From positions 1 through 64,000 of the forward strand of contig NW_026705229.1 of assembly GCF_029867415.1 (NCBI RefSeq): a DNA stretch of 64,000 bases, given 5' to 3'. The DNA comes from Vicia villosa (lineage: Eukaryota > Streptophyta > Magnoliopsida > Fabales > Fabaceae). Every line of letters starts with the position of its first letter. The first letter of the stretch is position 1. Positions 33,581 through 44,346 of the stretch are shown one piece after another. The notes beneath the pieces were generated by a model. That model had not been told where the DNA came from and did not search any database. It worked only from the letters and a program-made list of their open reading frames with translations. The position numbers and the translations under genes are program-made.

Positions 33581-34718
33581 CTATTTTTTTCCAAATTTCC
33601 AATCTGGATCCTATACACTAACATTCAGGTAGAACACCATGTGTCTTCATATCTGTACCCTAGAATCTGCACTCATTTAGATCCAACGCCCCAGATCTGA
33701 TCTCCCATAACATACACCCCCAAACCAACCATATGGAATCAAAATCACTAATTAACTTATTTGTTTTTATTAATTTAAATATTTTGGTTAATTATATTTA
33801 ATAGTTATTTATATAATAATTTATTTTTATAAATAAGTTAATATATATTATAAATGTTAAATTTCTAACTTATTGATTCGTTCCGATTAAATTCATTAGT
33901 CGTGATGGGCAATAATTAATGTTCTTAAAATATTTATTTAATTAAAATACAATTAATTCCTATTTGGTTAAATGGTTTCGACTATCTTATTAGTCGCGAT
34001 GATTAACCTTTCTTATTTTCCAGACGTCAATTTGTTATTATTCGTAATCGTATTAACCGGTTATGAGAGGTAACAAATACAAAATAAAATTCACAAAAAA
34101 AATAATAATAATAAAACACAATAATTCATTATTAGTGATAATCGAATCAATCGATTTGAATTGGTAATGGTACAAAACCCCTAATCTTTTGACTATGGTG
34201 ATCAAACCTATTGATCATCGCGGTTAATTGTGCCAAATCAGGGTTGTACGCCCAGAACATCTAAAACAACTTCAAAACATTTTTCAAGCATTTTTCAAAC
34301 ATTTTTCAAACTTCAAACTCCAAATACAGATTTTTATCTACGACAGGCTATTCAAAGCCTTCAAACCTTCAAATCAAATTTCAAACCTTAAGGGCGTACA
34401 ACCCGTCCCCCGAACTACGTCGACTCTGATTCTCCATAAGGAGATACGTAGGCACTTGGCAACAAGGCGAGTCCCCCTCCCTAAAATCTCAATCTTGTTT
34501 TCAACCCTATTAACTGTTTGTTACCTTTCTTTATGTTTTGCCATAACCCTTATCTTTGCAATGTTAGCCTTTAGGAAAGGGTTGAGGGTGCCTAACACCT
34601 TCCCTCGACCTGAATATAGTATCTTACCCCGATCTCTAAACTGCGTAGGGTTTCCTATTCGCCCTTCAGAATAGGTGGCGACTCTCTAAGCTATAAATTT
34701 TAGGCAGGTTGCTACAGC

Positions 34719-34736
34719 TGGCGACTCTGCTGGGGA
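34719..34736 (+). promoter_or_regulatory. Primer binding site of the gag-only element
   Basis: TGGCGACTCTGCTGGGGA, 2 bp after the 5' LTR. From memory this is the kind of PBS (probably for an Arg tRNA) found in legume Ogre elements; the tRNA was not checked. Confidence 0.8.
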
Positions 34737-35578
34737 CAACTTAAATGGTGAATACTATGCTCCTATAGGTTTTAGGTTTTGGCAGGGTTTAGGTTTGACA
34801 ACTTTTTAGGGTTTGGCTAATTCGCCTTTTTTAGGGTTTGCAATTATTTTTTGTTTTTTGTCTAAAAAATATTTAATTGTTTATAATATGTTTATATTTA
34901 ATTGTTTATGTTAATATATTTATATTTAATTGCCTAATTGTTATATTTTTATATACACTGCTGGCATTATGTAATGTTAAAACCCTAAGTGTGGGAGTTA
35001 ACTTTGAGATCAATAGGGGAGTATGAATCTCCTACGAGTCTCATTGATAACTCCACTCGGAGTGGGTTGAGTATTCGGAAATGTCCAAAACGAGGCTTGA
35101 CTTTGTTGAGGGCAGGACTGGATACTTGGCTGATCTCTCCGAGAACCTACCCCAAAAATTCGAACCTCATGGATAAAGTGAGTTGTTCTAAAATCCGAAG
35201 AGACAAAAAGTCTCGGAGGTTACGAACGACCCCATGAGACCTTCTAGAACACCCCCTATTAAAAGGTTGGCTCCCAAGAGCCGCTACGTCGAACCTATGA
35301 ACTTATGTGATTTGTGCTATATGTATATATTGTGTGGATCATTATTTTTATTATTTCCTTTTTTTTTTCATTCATCATACATCATGTGCATTCTTGCATC
35401 GTATTTTATTCAAAAAAAGAAAAGAAAGAGGATATCATACACATCATGCATGGCATACATATCATTTTCCTGACATTAAGAGAAGATTCATCTTCTATCT
35501 CCAGAGCAAGGGACCATTGGGAAGGATAACCTAACATCCCAACCATACTATCAAACAAGATTTCAGCAGAAGAAATCA
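34737..35578 (+). other. Leader region of the gag-only element
   Basis: Non-coding sequence between PBS and gag, about 840 bp. It would contain packaging signals. Short open frames around 35234-35534 lack family features. Confidence 0.6.
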
Positions 35579-37096
35579 ATGGATCAGTTGGAACAGAATC
35601 AAGCCGCCCTTCGTGAGGAAGTAGATCAACTGAAGGTCAGCGTGGAAGAGGTTAAAGGAGGTATGGCTCAGATGCTAGAGTTCATGAAGGCCCTCCTAGA
35701 CAAACAAGACAAAGCAAAAGAGGTTCAGTCTGGGGATACCCTGGTTCAGGATGAGATCCCCAATGACGAAAACCCGCTGCTAGGATTTGTTCCAGGCTTT
35801 GGCCCTGCTAAGGACAGACCTCAAGTCCGATCTGTTAGGAGAGCTATCCAATTCCAAGAGAAAGGAGAGGCCTCCCAAGAAGGATTTGTCCCTCCTCCAC
35901 AAACCAAAGGGGCAATCCGCACAGTTCGCATTCCTGCTAGCAATATCCCTAAGGATGATGATTACTTGGAGCAACAATACGGGGTGCAAGAGGCGGACAA
36001 TGCAGACCAAGCACCTCAGACACAACAGTCTGTTCCTAACTCTAAGGAAGACTCCAAGGGTAGTGAACAAATCAAGGCGCTGGAGGAGAGACTAAAAGTG
36101 ATAGAAGGATACGATGTCTTCGATGTGGATGCCTTCGAAATGAGTTTGGTCTCAGACTTGACCATCCCTCGCAAATTCAAGATTCCCGATTTCGAGAAAT
36201 ACAAAGGACTCACATGTCCGAGGAATCACTTGCGCATGTATGTACGAAAAATGGCTGCTTACGCCCACGATCAAAAGCTGATGATACATTTCTTTCAGGA
36301 AAGTTTAAGCGGAGCGTCTATTGACTGGTACATGCAACTAGAGAAGTCTTCTGTCCGAAGCTGGAATGATTTGGCCAACACCTTCTTAAAGCATTACAAG
36401 TACAACCTGGACATGGCACCCGATCGGATGCAATTACAAAACATGTCACATAAGAAGGGTGAATCATTCAAGGAGTATGCCCAAAGGTGGAGGGAAATGG
36501 CTTCTCGAGTCCAACCTCCCCTAATGGACAAAGAACTGGTGGACATATTTATGAGCACTTTGCAAGGACCATACTACGACAAGATGGTCGGAAGCATATC
36601 TTCAGGGTTCTCGGACTTGGTAGTCATTGGCGAAAGAATTGAAGATGGGATCAAAAATGGAAAGATACAAGGGGCACCCTCAGGTTCCTATCACACAAAG
36701 AAGTCATATGACGGAAAAAAGGAATCTAACACTGTGGGGGCAATCATGGGTAATCAGACCCCAGTATCACAGCAAAGGGATCAGCAAAAGCAACAGGGTG
36801 GCCAACGCACCTGGAGGTCCAAGCCAAAACGATCATTCACCCCGTTGTACATGCCACTGTCTCAAGCTTTGCAACGTTTGCTCAGTCAGAACTTGATAAC
36901 TCTGCTGCCTCCATATTCAGCTCCGACTAACCCCGCTCCCGGGTACAAGCATCATGCTAGGTGCGCTTATCATTCAGATAGTCCTGGTCATGATACAGAG
37001 GATTGTGGTCCATTGAAGCACAAGATCCAAGATTTGATTGAAGAAGGGCTCATTGAGTTCGAAGATCCTAGCAAGTCTAACACCATAGGTGGCTAG
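35579..37096 (+). CDS. Gag polyprotein of the Tat/Ogre-type element (intact)
   Basis: 505 residues, no stops. N-terminal coiled coil (MDQLEQNQAALREEVDQLKV, residues 1-45), a linker, then a Retrotrans_gag capsid region (about residues 200-345: SGASIDWYMQLEKSSVRSW, SFKEYAQRWREMASRVQPPL, LVDIFMSTLQGPYYDKMVG), a basic Gln-rich stretch, and a zinc-knuckle variant CAYHSDSPGHDTEDC (C-x2-H-x5-H-x4-C, residues 462-476), as in Tat-lineage Gags. It would form cytoplasmic particles and bind element RNA. It stops (TAG 37094) soon after the zinc motif, where autonomous relatives continue into protease. The ATG lies at the start of the coiled coil, about 860 bp after the LTR. Confidence 0.9.
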   Translation: MDQLEQNQAALREEVDQLKVSVEEVKGGMAQMLEFMKALLDKQDKAKEVQSGDTLVQDEIPNDENPLLGFVPGFGPAKDRPQVRSVRRAIQFQEKGEASQEGFVPPPQTKGAIRTVRIPASNIPKDDDYLEQQYGVQEADNADQAPQTQQSVPNSKEDSKGSEQIKALEERLKVIEGYDVFDVDAFEMSLVSDLTIPRKFKIPDFEKYKGLTCPRNHLRMYVRKMAAYAHDQKLMIHFFQESLSGASIDWYMQLEKSSVRSWNDLANTFLKHYKYNLDMAPDRMQLQNMSHKKGESFKEYAQRWREMASRVQPPLMDKELVDIFMSTLQGPYYDKMVGSISSGFSDLVVIGERIEDGIKNGKIQGAPSGSYHTKKSYDGKKESNTVGAIMGNQTPVSQQRDQQKQQGGQRTWRSKPKRSFTPLYMPLSQALQRLLSQNLITLLPPYSAPTNPAPGYKHHARCAYHSDSPGHDTEDCGPLKHKIQDLIEEGLIEFEDPSKSNTIGG

Positions 37097-38544
37097 AAGG
37101 AGGATTTCTTAGATCATTAGTTTTGTTTCCATTTGCAATTTCTTTATGTTTGTTTAAACATTAGTCTTATGACATATGCTATGTACTTTTTCAAAAATCA
37201 TTAATGCATTGCTTACGTTTGTCTTGATTCATTCCTAGTGTTCTCACTATATTTAAAACTGTGTTTTTACTCGGTTTTCTCATCTTGTGATATTCAACTC
37301 TCGATTAAAGTCGTACACCTTTTGAGGGAGAATGACGAAAACGATACCATAATTTCATACACCATGCTTTCGAACAGACCGTGTTGACGATGTACAGGCA
37401 TTGTTTCGATTCCCAAACAGTGGAGATATAAGGATGTTAATCCCTCGTCAACCCCTTTGAGCCTAAAGAAGTAGGAGTTTTCCTTCATATAAAATAAAAC
37501 CCTTAATACATAACCTGGGGTAGGGTAGCTGCTCAGTTAACTTAATTATTCCAAGTTGTTCCTTTGAACATAATCACCGATGGTTCCCCGTCATCATTAA
37601 TTCCGGCAGTCAATATCCGCAAAGGAAGAAAAAGAAAGCAATACAAAAGCCTGCTAAGTCAAAACCTATTAAGGAGACTTAGGCAAAACTGGGGCATCCC
37701 GCTGACTGTAGTTTTAAAACAAACAGTTCAGAAAAAGTTAGGGATAACAAATCCGAAAAAAGGTTACTATGTACCTTCGACAAAAAGAAAAATTACAAAA
37801 AAGGATAATGACTGCCTTTGCAGATAAACCTTTGGTTTTTGAACCATCATAAATGTCAATATCATCATTCCCAAATTCTTTTGGAGACTAAATGCATAGC
37901 TAACTGAGCATAGGACTGGAGAACATCACGAAGATTGGGATGGGTACAAATAAACTTTGAGCCTCTATCTTTTGTTTCTTTAAACCGTGAACCAGGCCAC
38001 GTTACAACCCTTAAAAGTCCTAACTGAAGCATGGTTAGTTCGAAAGCATACTGTTACCAAAGGTATCCCGACTCCTTAAGGTCTACTATAACTCTTGAGT
38101 TGATATCACTTGCTTACAAAAAAAAAAACTTTGTTTTACTCAAAAAATGTTTTTAAACTTTCAAGACAGACGTATGCATTTGCATTTCATTATAAAGTAC
38201 ACTTGTCTATATAGATTTAAATGTTAACATCAGGGATAAGTTGCATGGGGCATGGCTAATGACAAAAAAAAAATCCTACCGACTGATGAAGTAGCTTTTA
38301 AAAGCTTGTCAAAGAAGAAACATCTCTTACACATGACTAAGATAGCTGAGGTGCACACATGGCATAACTAGTCATCATCCCATTTACATGGGGCAATCAA
38401 ATCAAGATCCATGGAATCTCCCAAGGACGCTGAATAGCCCATGGGGCAAGCCCATTATCTGGGGGCACGTTGCAAATGGTGTCAATACCACTCTCACATC
38501 CTCTCCAGGAACCTTTATAGGATATTTCTCATTCTATCCGTGCA
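37097..38544 (+). other. Non-coding region after gag in the gag-only element
   Basis: Where pol would be there is no recognisable protease, RT or integrase motif in any frame. Only short open frames occur. Segments such as CCCATGGGGCAAGCCCATTA (38440) suggest 3' UTR sequence, so pol appears cleanly deleted. Confidence 0.75.
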
Positions 38545-40741
38545 GTCTTCTTTAAGACATGTTCAAACACTCCTTACCCTTTCTAGGAACTTTTTCAGAT
38601 AGTCTTTTAAGACACATTTTCCTATCCCTTCTATTTTTCAAACCCTTTCAGACAGTCTTCTCTAAGACATATTCTTTTCTACGAACCTTTTCTAGGTAGT
38701 CTTCTGTAAGACATCTCTTAACTTCTTTCGATCAGTCTTTTAAGACATGTTCAAACTTTTCTTATGATTCCTAAAACCTTATCAAACTTTGTTTAAAGTA
38801 TAGAGTCTTTTCTAAGACAATTCACCATCCTTTCTGGGGATGATCTTCTTCAAGATGTCTTTTCCTAAGTTTTGTTTAAAACCCCACAAACAGTCTTTAT
38901 CCTCTATAGGAATCATTTTTGACCATCTGCACAAACATATCCCTTCGAGCTTTGTTTAAAGCGCAGTCTTGTTTAAGACAATTTCCCATTCTTTCCAAGG
39001 ACCTCTTCAGGTAATCTTATAAAAGACATTATCTCATTCTGAGTACTCAGCAAATCACTGTCCGTCAGGCGCTACCGAAACGCATGACTCATTCTGAAAA
39101 GCATCTGCTTCATATTCAAACCAACACTTAGCATCAAGGAGACCTCTAAATTGATCTAATCAAAGACGATCATTCCTGATAAAAACCCTTAGATGGGGAA
39201 ACCACGTTCAGAGGGTTTTCCTAGAACAGGGGCATACAATCCAGAATCCTATTGACTAGGGGCATTCTTTTTCAAGAATTCAAACACTGGGGAAATACAT
39301 GTTCAAGCAATACATGGTGAAATTCGAGTTCCCTCGAAAGGTCCCTCCTTCAGATTAAGGGACACGTCTCTCAAAATTCCCAATATTCGGGAAGTCGCAT
39401 TGGCATCATGCAAAGAGCATTGTTGCATATTTGATCCTCTCACGCCTGTGTGGGAAAGGCATACATGCATAATTCTCATTGAGAATCTCATTACATGACA
39501 CATGCATCATAACATTGCATAAAACTAACGCTACCTTTTCAGGTCACTGCACTTCAAAAAAGATGTTATCATCCAATTACCACGCAAATACGATCGTATC
39601 AACGACTCAATCTTAACAGATACAATTCTAATACCTCATTCCAAGTCTTTCTTCAAAGATAATACAGAGGCAACCAAAGAATTTCTTACCTCTCCAGGTA
39701 GTCTTGTCCAAGACAATTATCTCAATCTTTCCAAGCTGTCTTGTTTAAGACATATCATCTCCCGTCTAAGAGCCTTTCCAGGTCAATTTTGTTTAAGATG
39801 TTTCATATCTTTTTAGAAGCCTATCTAGGTAATCTTGTCTAAAGACGTTCATACCTTTATAGGAACCTTTCTAGGTAGTTTTGTTTAAAACATCTTATGT
39901 CCTTTATAGGAACCTTTCTAGGTAGTTTTGTTTAAAACATCTTATGTCCTTTATAGGAACCTTTCTAGGTAGTTTTGTTTAAAACGTATTGTGTCCTTTA
40001 TAGGTAGTTTTGTTTAAAACATATCATCCCCTTTGTAGGAACCTCTATAGGTAGTTTTGTTTAAAACGTTTCATGTCCTTTATAGGAATCTGTTTAGGTG
40101 AGTTTTGTTTAAAACATGTCATATCCTTTATAGGAACCTTTATAGGTAGTTTTGTTTAAAACATATCATCTCCTTTGTAGGAACCTCTATAGGTAGTTTT
40201 GTTTAAAACGTTTCATGTCCTTTATAGGAATCTGTTTAGGTGAGTTTTGTTTAAAACGTATCATATCCTGTCTAAGAGCCTCTCCAGGTCAGTCTTGTCT
40301 AAGACGTATCACACCCTTTCCAAATACTTTTATAGGTCAGACTTGTTTAAGATGTATCGTACCTTTCTAGGCAATCTTGTTTAAGACATGTTGTAACAAA
40401 CGTTTTCGAATCCTCTCTAAAAAAACCCTCTTCAGGTAGTCTTCTGCAAGACATTCTTCTTCTAAGCACCTTTTCAGGTAATTTTCTTCGAGACATTCTT
40501 GTCCTAAGCACCTTTTCAGGTAGTCTCTTTCAAAGAAAAAAACAATTTGGAATCCTTTTCAGTCTTCTTTAAGACATTCAACGAACCCTTCTGGGTGATC
40601 TTTTCTAAGACATTCGTTGTCCTCTCCAAGAACCTCTTTAGGTAGTCTTTGCAAAACATTTACAGCCTCTTCAGGTAGTCTTCCTCAAGACAAATTCCCG
40701 TATCCATTCCAGAAACCTCTTCAGGTAGTCTTATGTAAGAC
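38545..40741 (+). repeat. ~30-unit array of GTCTTnnnnAAGAC hairpins
   Basis: Palindromic cores recur every ~35-60 bp, with a gap at 39030-39690. Between 39878 and 40260 nine near-identical 47-48 bp units carry GTTTTGTTTAAAAC instead, with both arms changed. ATCTT/AAGAT occurs at 38843-38856. Loops vary (GTTT, CTTT, ATGT, CTGC, CCTC, TTCT) while the stem pairs. Units are joined by AGGAACCTTTCTAGGTA-like linkers. It sits in the 3' UTR, like the hypervariable tandem repeats of Tat elements. Confidence 0.9.
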
Positions 40742-40880
40742 ATTACTTTATATCTCTTCAGATACAATCAAATGGGTGGCATCTATAAGCCCATCTCCTA
40801 CAGAGCTTTCGCCCTACGCAAGCAAATTTCAGGGCATTTCAGTGTCCAATCATCTTCTACCTCTTCAGGTTCAAGAAGAT

Positions 40881-40894
40881 TGAACAGGGGCAGC
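40881..40894 (+). promoter_or_regulatory. Polypurine tract of the gag-only element
   Basis: TGAACAGGGGCAGC immediately before the 3' LTR. Confidence 0.85.
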
Positions 40895-43836
40895 TGTCAT
40901 ACCCCAAAATTTGCCTTTCATATTTCCATTTACAATGATGCAAAGTTCAAGGTTCAGTTCCAAGGATCACTTACTCAAAAGTCCATAGTCAACTGGTTTG
41001 ACCTAAAAGTCAATCATAATCAGAGCATAGTCAAAGCCTCCCAATTTTGGTCAACATCAAGTATATGAAGCATAACCATCATTTGATCAAAGATTGATCA
41101 TGATTCCATTAATAGAAACTCAGAGATGAACAAATGCAAAAAGGTTCAAATTAGGGTTTCTTAGGAGAAAGTCAACCCAACTTTGACTGGGCATAACTTT
41201 CACATGGAACATCAAAAATTCCCCACTCAAAGCCTATTTTGAAGGAAATTGGATTCTCTACAACTTTGTCTCTCACAAGCCAGGGCTAGAAATGATTCAT
41301 TTGAGAGATACAGTGCAAAAGATTACAGGTCTTTTTCAGGCATCCTTCAAAAGCAGTTTTTTCCCAAAGAGGATATGATCAAGATAAAAGCTCCAAATGA
41401 AAAATATATTCCAAAGTGGCTTGTAGAGGACCTCTTGAGGTTTCCAAAAAGTCTTAGAACTCCCTCATAGCTTAAAAATTGAGCGAGATATGCTTGGTCA
41501 AAGTAGGGTGATTTTGGAGGACCAAATGTGAATCGAAGGGGTTCAAAATGGAAATTCTTGCAAGTGGGCCTATGTTTTGTAATCCAAACTTGATCCATAA
41601 GATATTTAGGCTGCCCAAGACACATGCCACGAAATTAAATATTTTATTTGATTTTTTAAGGATTTTATTTCATTTTTAAATGATTTAAATAAGTGGAAAA
41701 TCAAATATTTTAATGAAAAATATATTTTGATTGTTTCCAATCAACATTAAATGGCAAATGATAATACAATTTCGTGATATATTGATTGGGGAAAAGAGTG
41801 ATGCAAATTTGGGCCAAATATGGTAGCTTGGGATTCAAGAATAAAATCCAATTTTCAAAGAGTGCAAGAATGGATTTTAAGGAGTTTTGGGCTATGATTT
41901 TAACCTAATCTCATTCTCTATAAGTGGGGGAGGGATACCACACGACTAGGAAAAAAATTCTGCAGAAAAACGATCCTCAAGAACACAAGGAAGTGACCAA
42001 AAATTTCAAATCGGTTTTGGAGATTGAGGAAGAGTTAGAGGATTCTAAGGCTTGCTATACACTCTTTGGAGCATTCTGAATCGATTGGGATCATCACACG
42101 GCTTCAACACCCCCAGATTGTTCTCCATCGAGCCAAGGTATGAGGTTTCAAACTTTTGATCGGTTAGAGTAATCCACGCATTCTTATTGCAAATTAATTG
42201 TATATTATGATTGTTCTCAATGCTGTGATCGTTTCTGGGCAAGAAACTTATCGTTTGCGTGGTTCTATCGTGATTAGCCATTAGAGACCGTTTTCGAGTT
42301 TTTAGGGTTTGAATTGGGGGTTCTGCGTAGAAGTGAAATTAGGGCGTGAGAGTAGCTTGGTTGTACTCGCGAGATCAAGACGAAGAAGATAGGGGGGTCG
42401 CGCCATGTTTATGCATGAATATGTGCTATTCGCTGTTTTGGAGGTAAGCTTGCTACGAATGAAATCGTAGCAAATCTGCAGCTAATTTTACAGAGTTTTT
42501 AAAGTGATATTGGGGACGATGATGATGTGTCTGCATGCCAATGGTCCATTTAAATTTCGCGCGCAGTGCTTATTAGTCCTTCTTGTTTTATATATAATGG
42601 AATGGGCGCGTGTCTTTAACACAACATGGCCACAGATGAGTTGGCAAATGCGCGTGTGGGTTATACCAAGGGTCCAGGGTTCGATCCCTGGCCCTTTCTA
42701 CTATTTTTTTCCAAATTTCCAATCTGGATCCTATACACTAACATTCAGGTAGAACACCATGTGTCTTCATATCTGTACCCTAGAATCTGCACTCATTTAG
42801 ATCCAACGCCCCAGATCTGATCTCCCATAACATACACCCCCAAACCAACCATATGGAATCAAAATCACTAATTAACTTATTTGTTTTTATTAATTTAAAT
42901 ATTTTGGTTAATTATATTTAATAGTTATTTATATAATAATTTATTTTTATAAATAAGTTAATATATATTATAAATGTTAAATTTCTAACTTATTGATTCG
43001 TTCCGATTAAATTCATTAGTCGTGATGGGCAATAATTAATGTTCTTAAAATATTTATTTAATTAAAATACAATTAATTCCTATTTGGTTAAATGGTTTCG
43101 ACTATCTTATTAGTCGCGATGATTAACCTTTCTTATTTTCCAGACGTCAATTTGTTATTATTCGTAATCGTATTAACCGGTTATGAGAGGTAACAAATAC
43201 AAAATAAAATTCACAAAAAAAATAATAATAATAAAACACAATAATTCATTATTAGTGATAATCGAATCAATCGATTTGAATTGGTAATGGTACAAAACCC
43301 CTAATCTTTTGACTATGGTGATCAAACCTATTGATCATCGCGGTTAATTGTGCCAAATCAGGGTTGTACGCCCAGAACATCTAAAACAACTTCAAAACAT
43401 TTTTCAAGCATTTTTCAAACATTTTTCAAACTTCAAACTCCAAATACAGATTTTTATCTACGACAGGCTATTCAAAGCCTTCAAACCTTCAAATCAAATT
43501 TCAAACCTTAAGGGCGTACAACCCGTCCCCCGAACTACGTCGACTCTGATTCTCCATAAGGAGATACGTAGGCACTTGGCAACAAGGCGAGTCCCCCTCC
43601 CTAAAATCTCAATCTTGTTTTCAACCCTATTAACTGTTTGTTACCTTTCTTTATGTTTTGCCATAACCCTTATCTTTGCAATGTTAGCCTTTAGGAAAGG
43701 GTTGAGGGTGCCTAACACCTTCCCTCGACCTGAATATAGTATCTTACCCCGATCTCTAAACTGCGTAGGGTTTCCTATTCGCCCTTCAGAATAGGTGGCG
43801 ACTCTCTAAGCTATAAATTTTAGGCAGGTTGCTACA
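40895..43836 (+). repeat. 3' LTR of the gag-only element
   Basis: Offset exactly 9120 bp from the 5' LTR. By eye identical except at 41241 and 41999. Followed by CAATG (43837-43841). Confidence 0.95.
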
Positions 43837-43841
43837 CAATG
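43837..43841. other. Target-site duplication CAATG (right)
   Basis: Matches 31770-31774. Confidence 0.95.
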
Positions 43842-43956
43842 CCACTAGCCAATCAGTATGCTTTACGGTGTACAAAAAAGACCATCAAGGATATTTTGTT
43901 TTAACATAATACTTTAAGAGGAACATGCATATATCAAGGTTATTTGTATCTTAAAC

Positions 43957-44346
43957 GAGTTAAATAAGTTTTTGGTTCCTCTAAATATATGAAGCTTAAA
44001 TTTCATTTCAAAATATTTTGTAAAAAATATTAATATGAACAAATTGTATTTTTCAGAACTAGAAATTTTACTAGAGATTAGCTACTATTTTAGCTCTTGA
44101 TTAGCTACAAAATTTTATGGGCTCAAGTATCATGTTAAATTTAGCCATGTGACATGCCATGTCATCATATTTGACAGGTGGCACTGCCACGTGTTAGTTC
44201 AACGTCATCTCTGTTAACAAACGTTAGCAGGAGGGACCAAAAGTGTGGATGGAAAATTCTAGAGGTACTATTCTTTGAAGAAAATGTTTAGAAGCACTAA
44301 AAACGAAATATGATATATTTAGAGGGACCAAAAACTTATTTAACCC
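43957..44346. mobile_element. Complete 390 bp MITE with GGGTTAAATAAGTTTTTGG ends
   Basis: Left end GAGTTAAATAAGTTTTTGG, right end its inverted copy CCAAAAACTTATTTAACCC. No transposase. No clear target duplication, so the superfamily is unassigned. This repeat type is common in legumes. Confidence 0.75.

Larger units (their letters stand above)
31775..34716 (+). repeat. 5' LTR of the gag-only element
   Basis: TGTCATACCCCAAAATTTGC...GGTTGCTACA. It contains TATAAG at 32799, a tRNA-like T-arm/B box (33556-33570), and the segment CCTAACACCTTCCCTCGACC near 34589. The 148-codon open frame at 34228-34674 is duplicated in the other LTR and shows no protein signature. Confidence 0.95.
31775..43836 (+). 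mobile_element. Young gag-only Tat/Ogre-type LTR retrotransposon, complete
   Basis: 12,062 bp: 5' LTR 31775-34716, PBS 34719-34736, leader, gag 35579-37096, a 3.8 kb non-coding region rich in hairpin repeats, polypurine tract, and 3' LTR 40895-43836. The LTRs have the same length (2942 bp), and comparing line by line I find two differences (32121 A / 41241 G; 32879 G / 41999 A). No protease, RT, RNase H or integrase domain is present. So it must be mobilised by an autonomous partner's enzymes while making its own Gag. Confidence 0.95.

Noticed and set aside
32129..33632. Several short frames repeated at 41249-42752
   Set aside because: LTR sequence duplicated at a 9120 bp offset, not paralogous genes.
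34228..34674. 148-codon open frame, also at 43348-43794
   Set aside because: Identical in both LTRs because the LTRs are nearly identical; sequence is LTR U5-like with no protein signature.
30272..44346. A single 14 kb DNA transposon with 330 bp inverted termini
   Set aside because: The right arm is a complete small MITE with both ends, and the interior is explained by an independent retrotransposon with its own target duplication.
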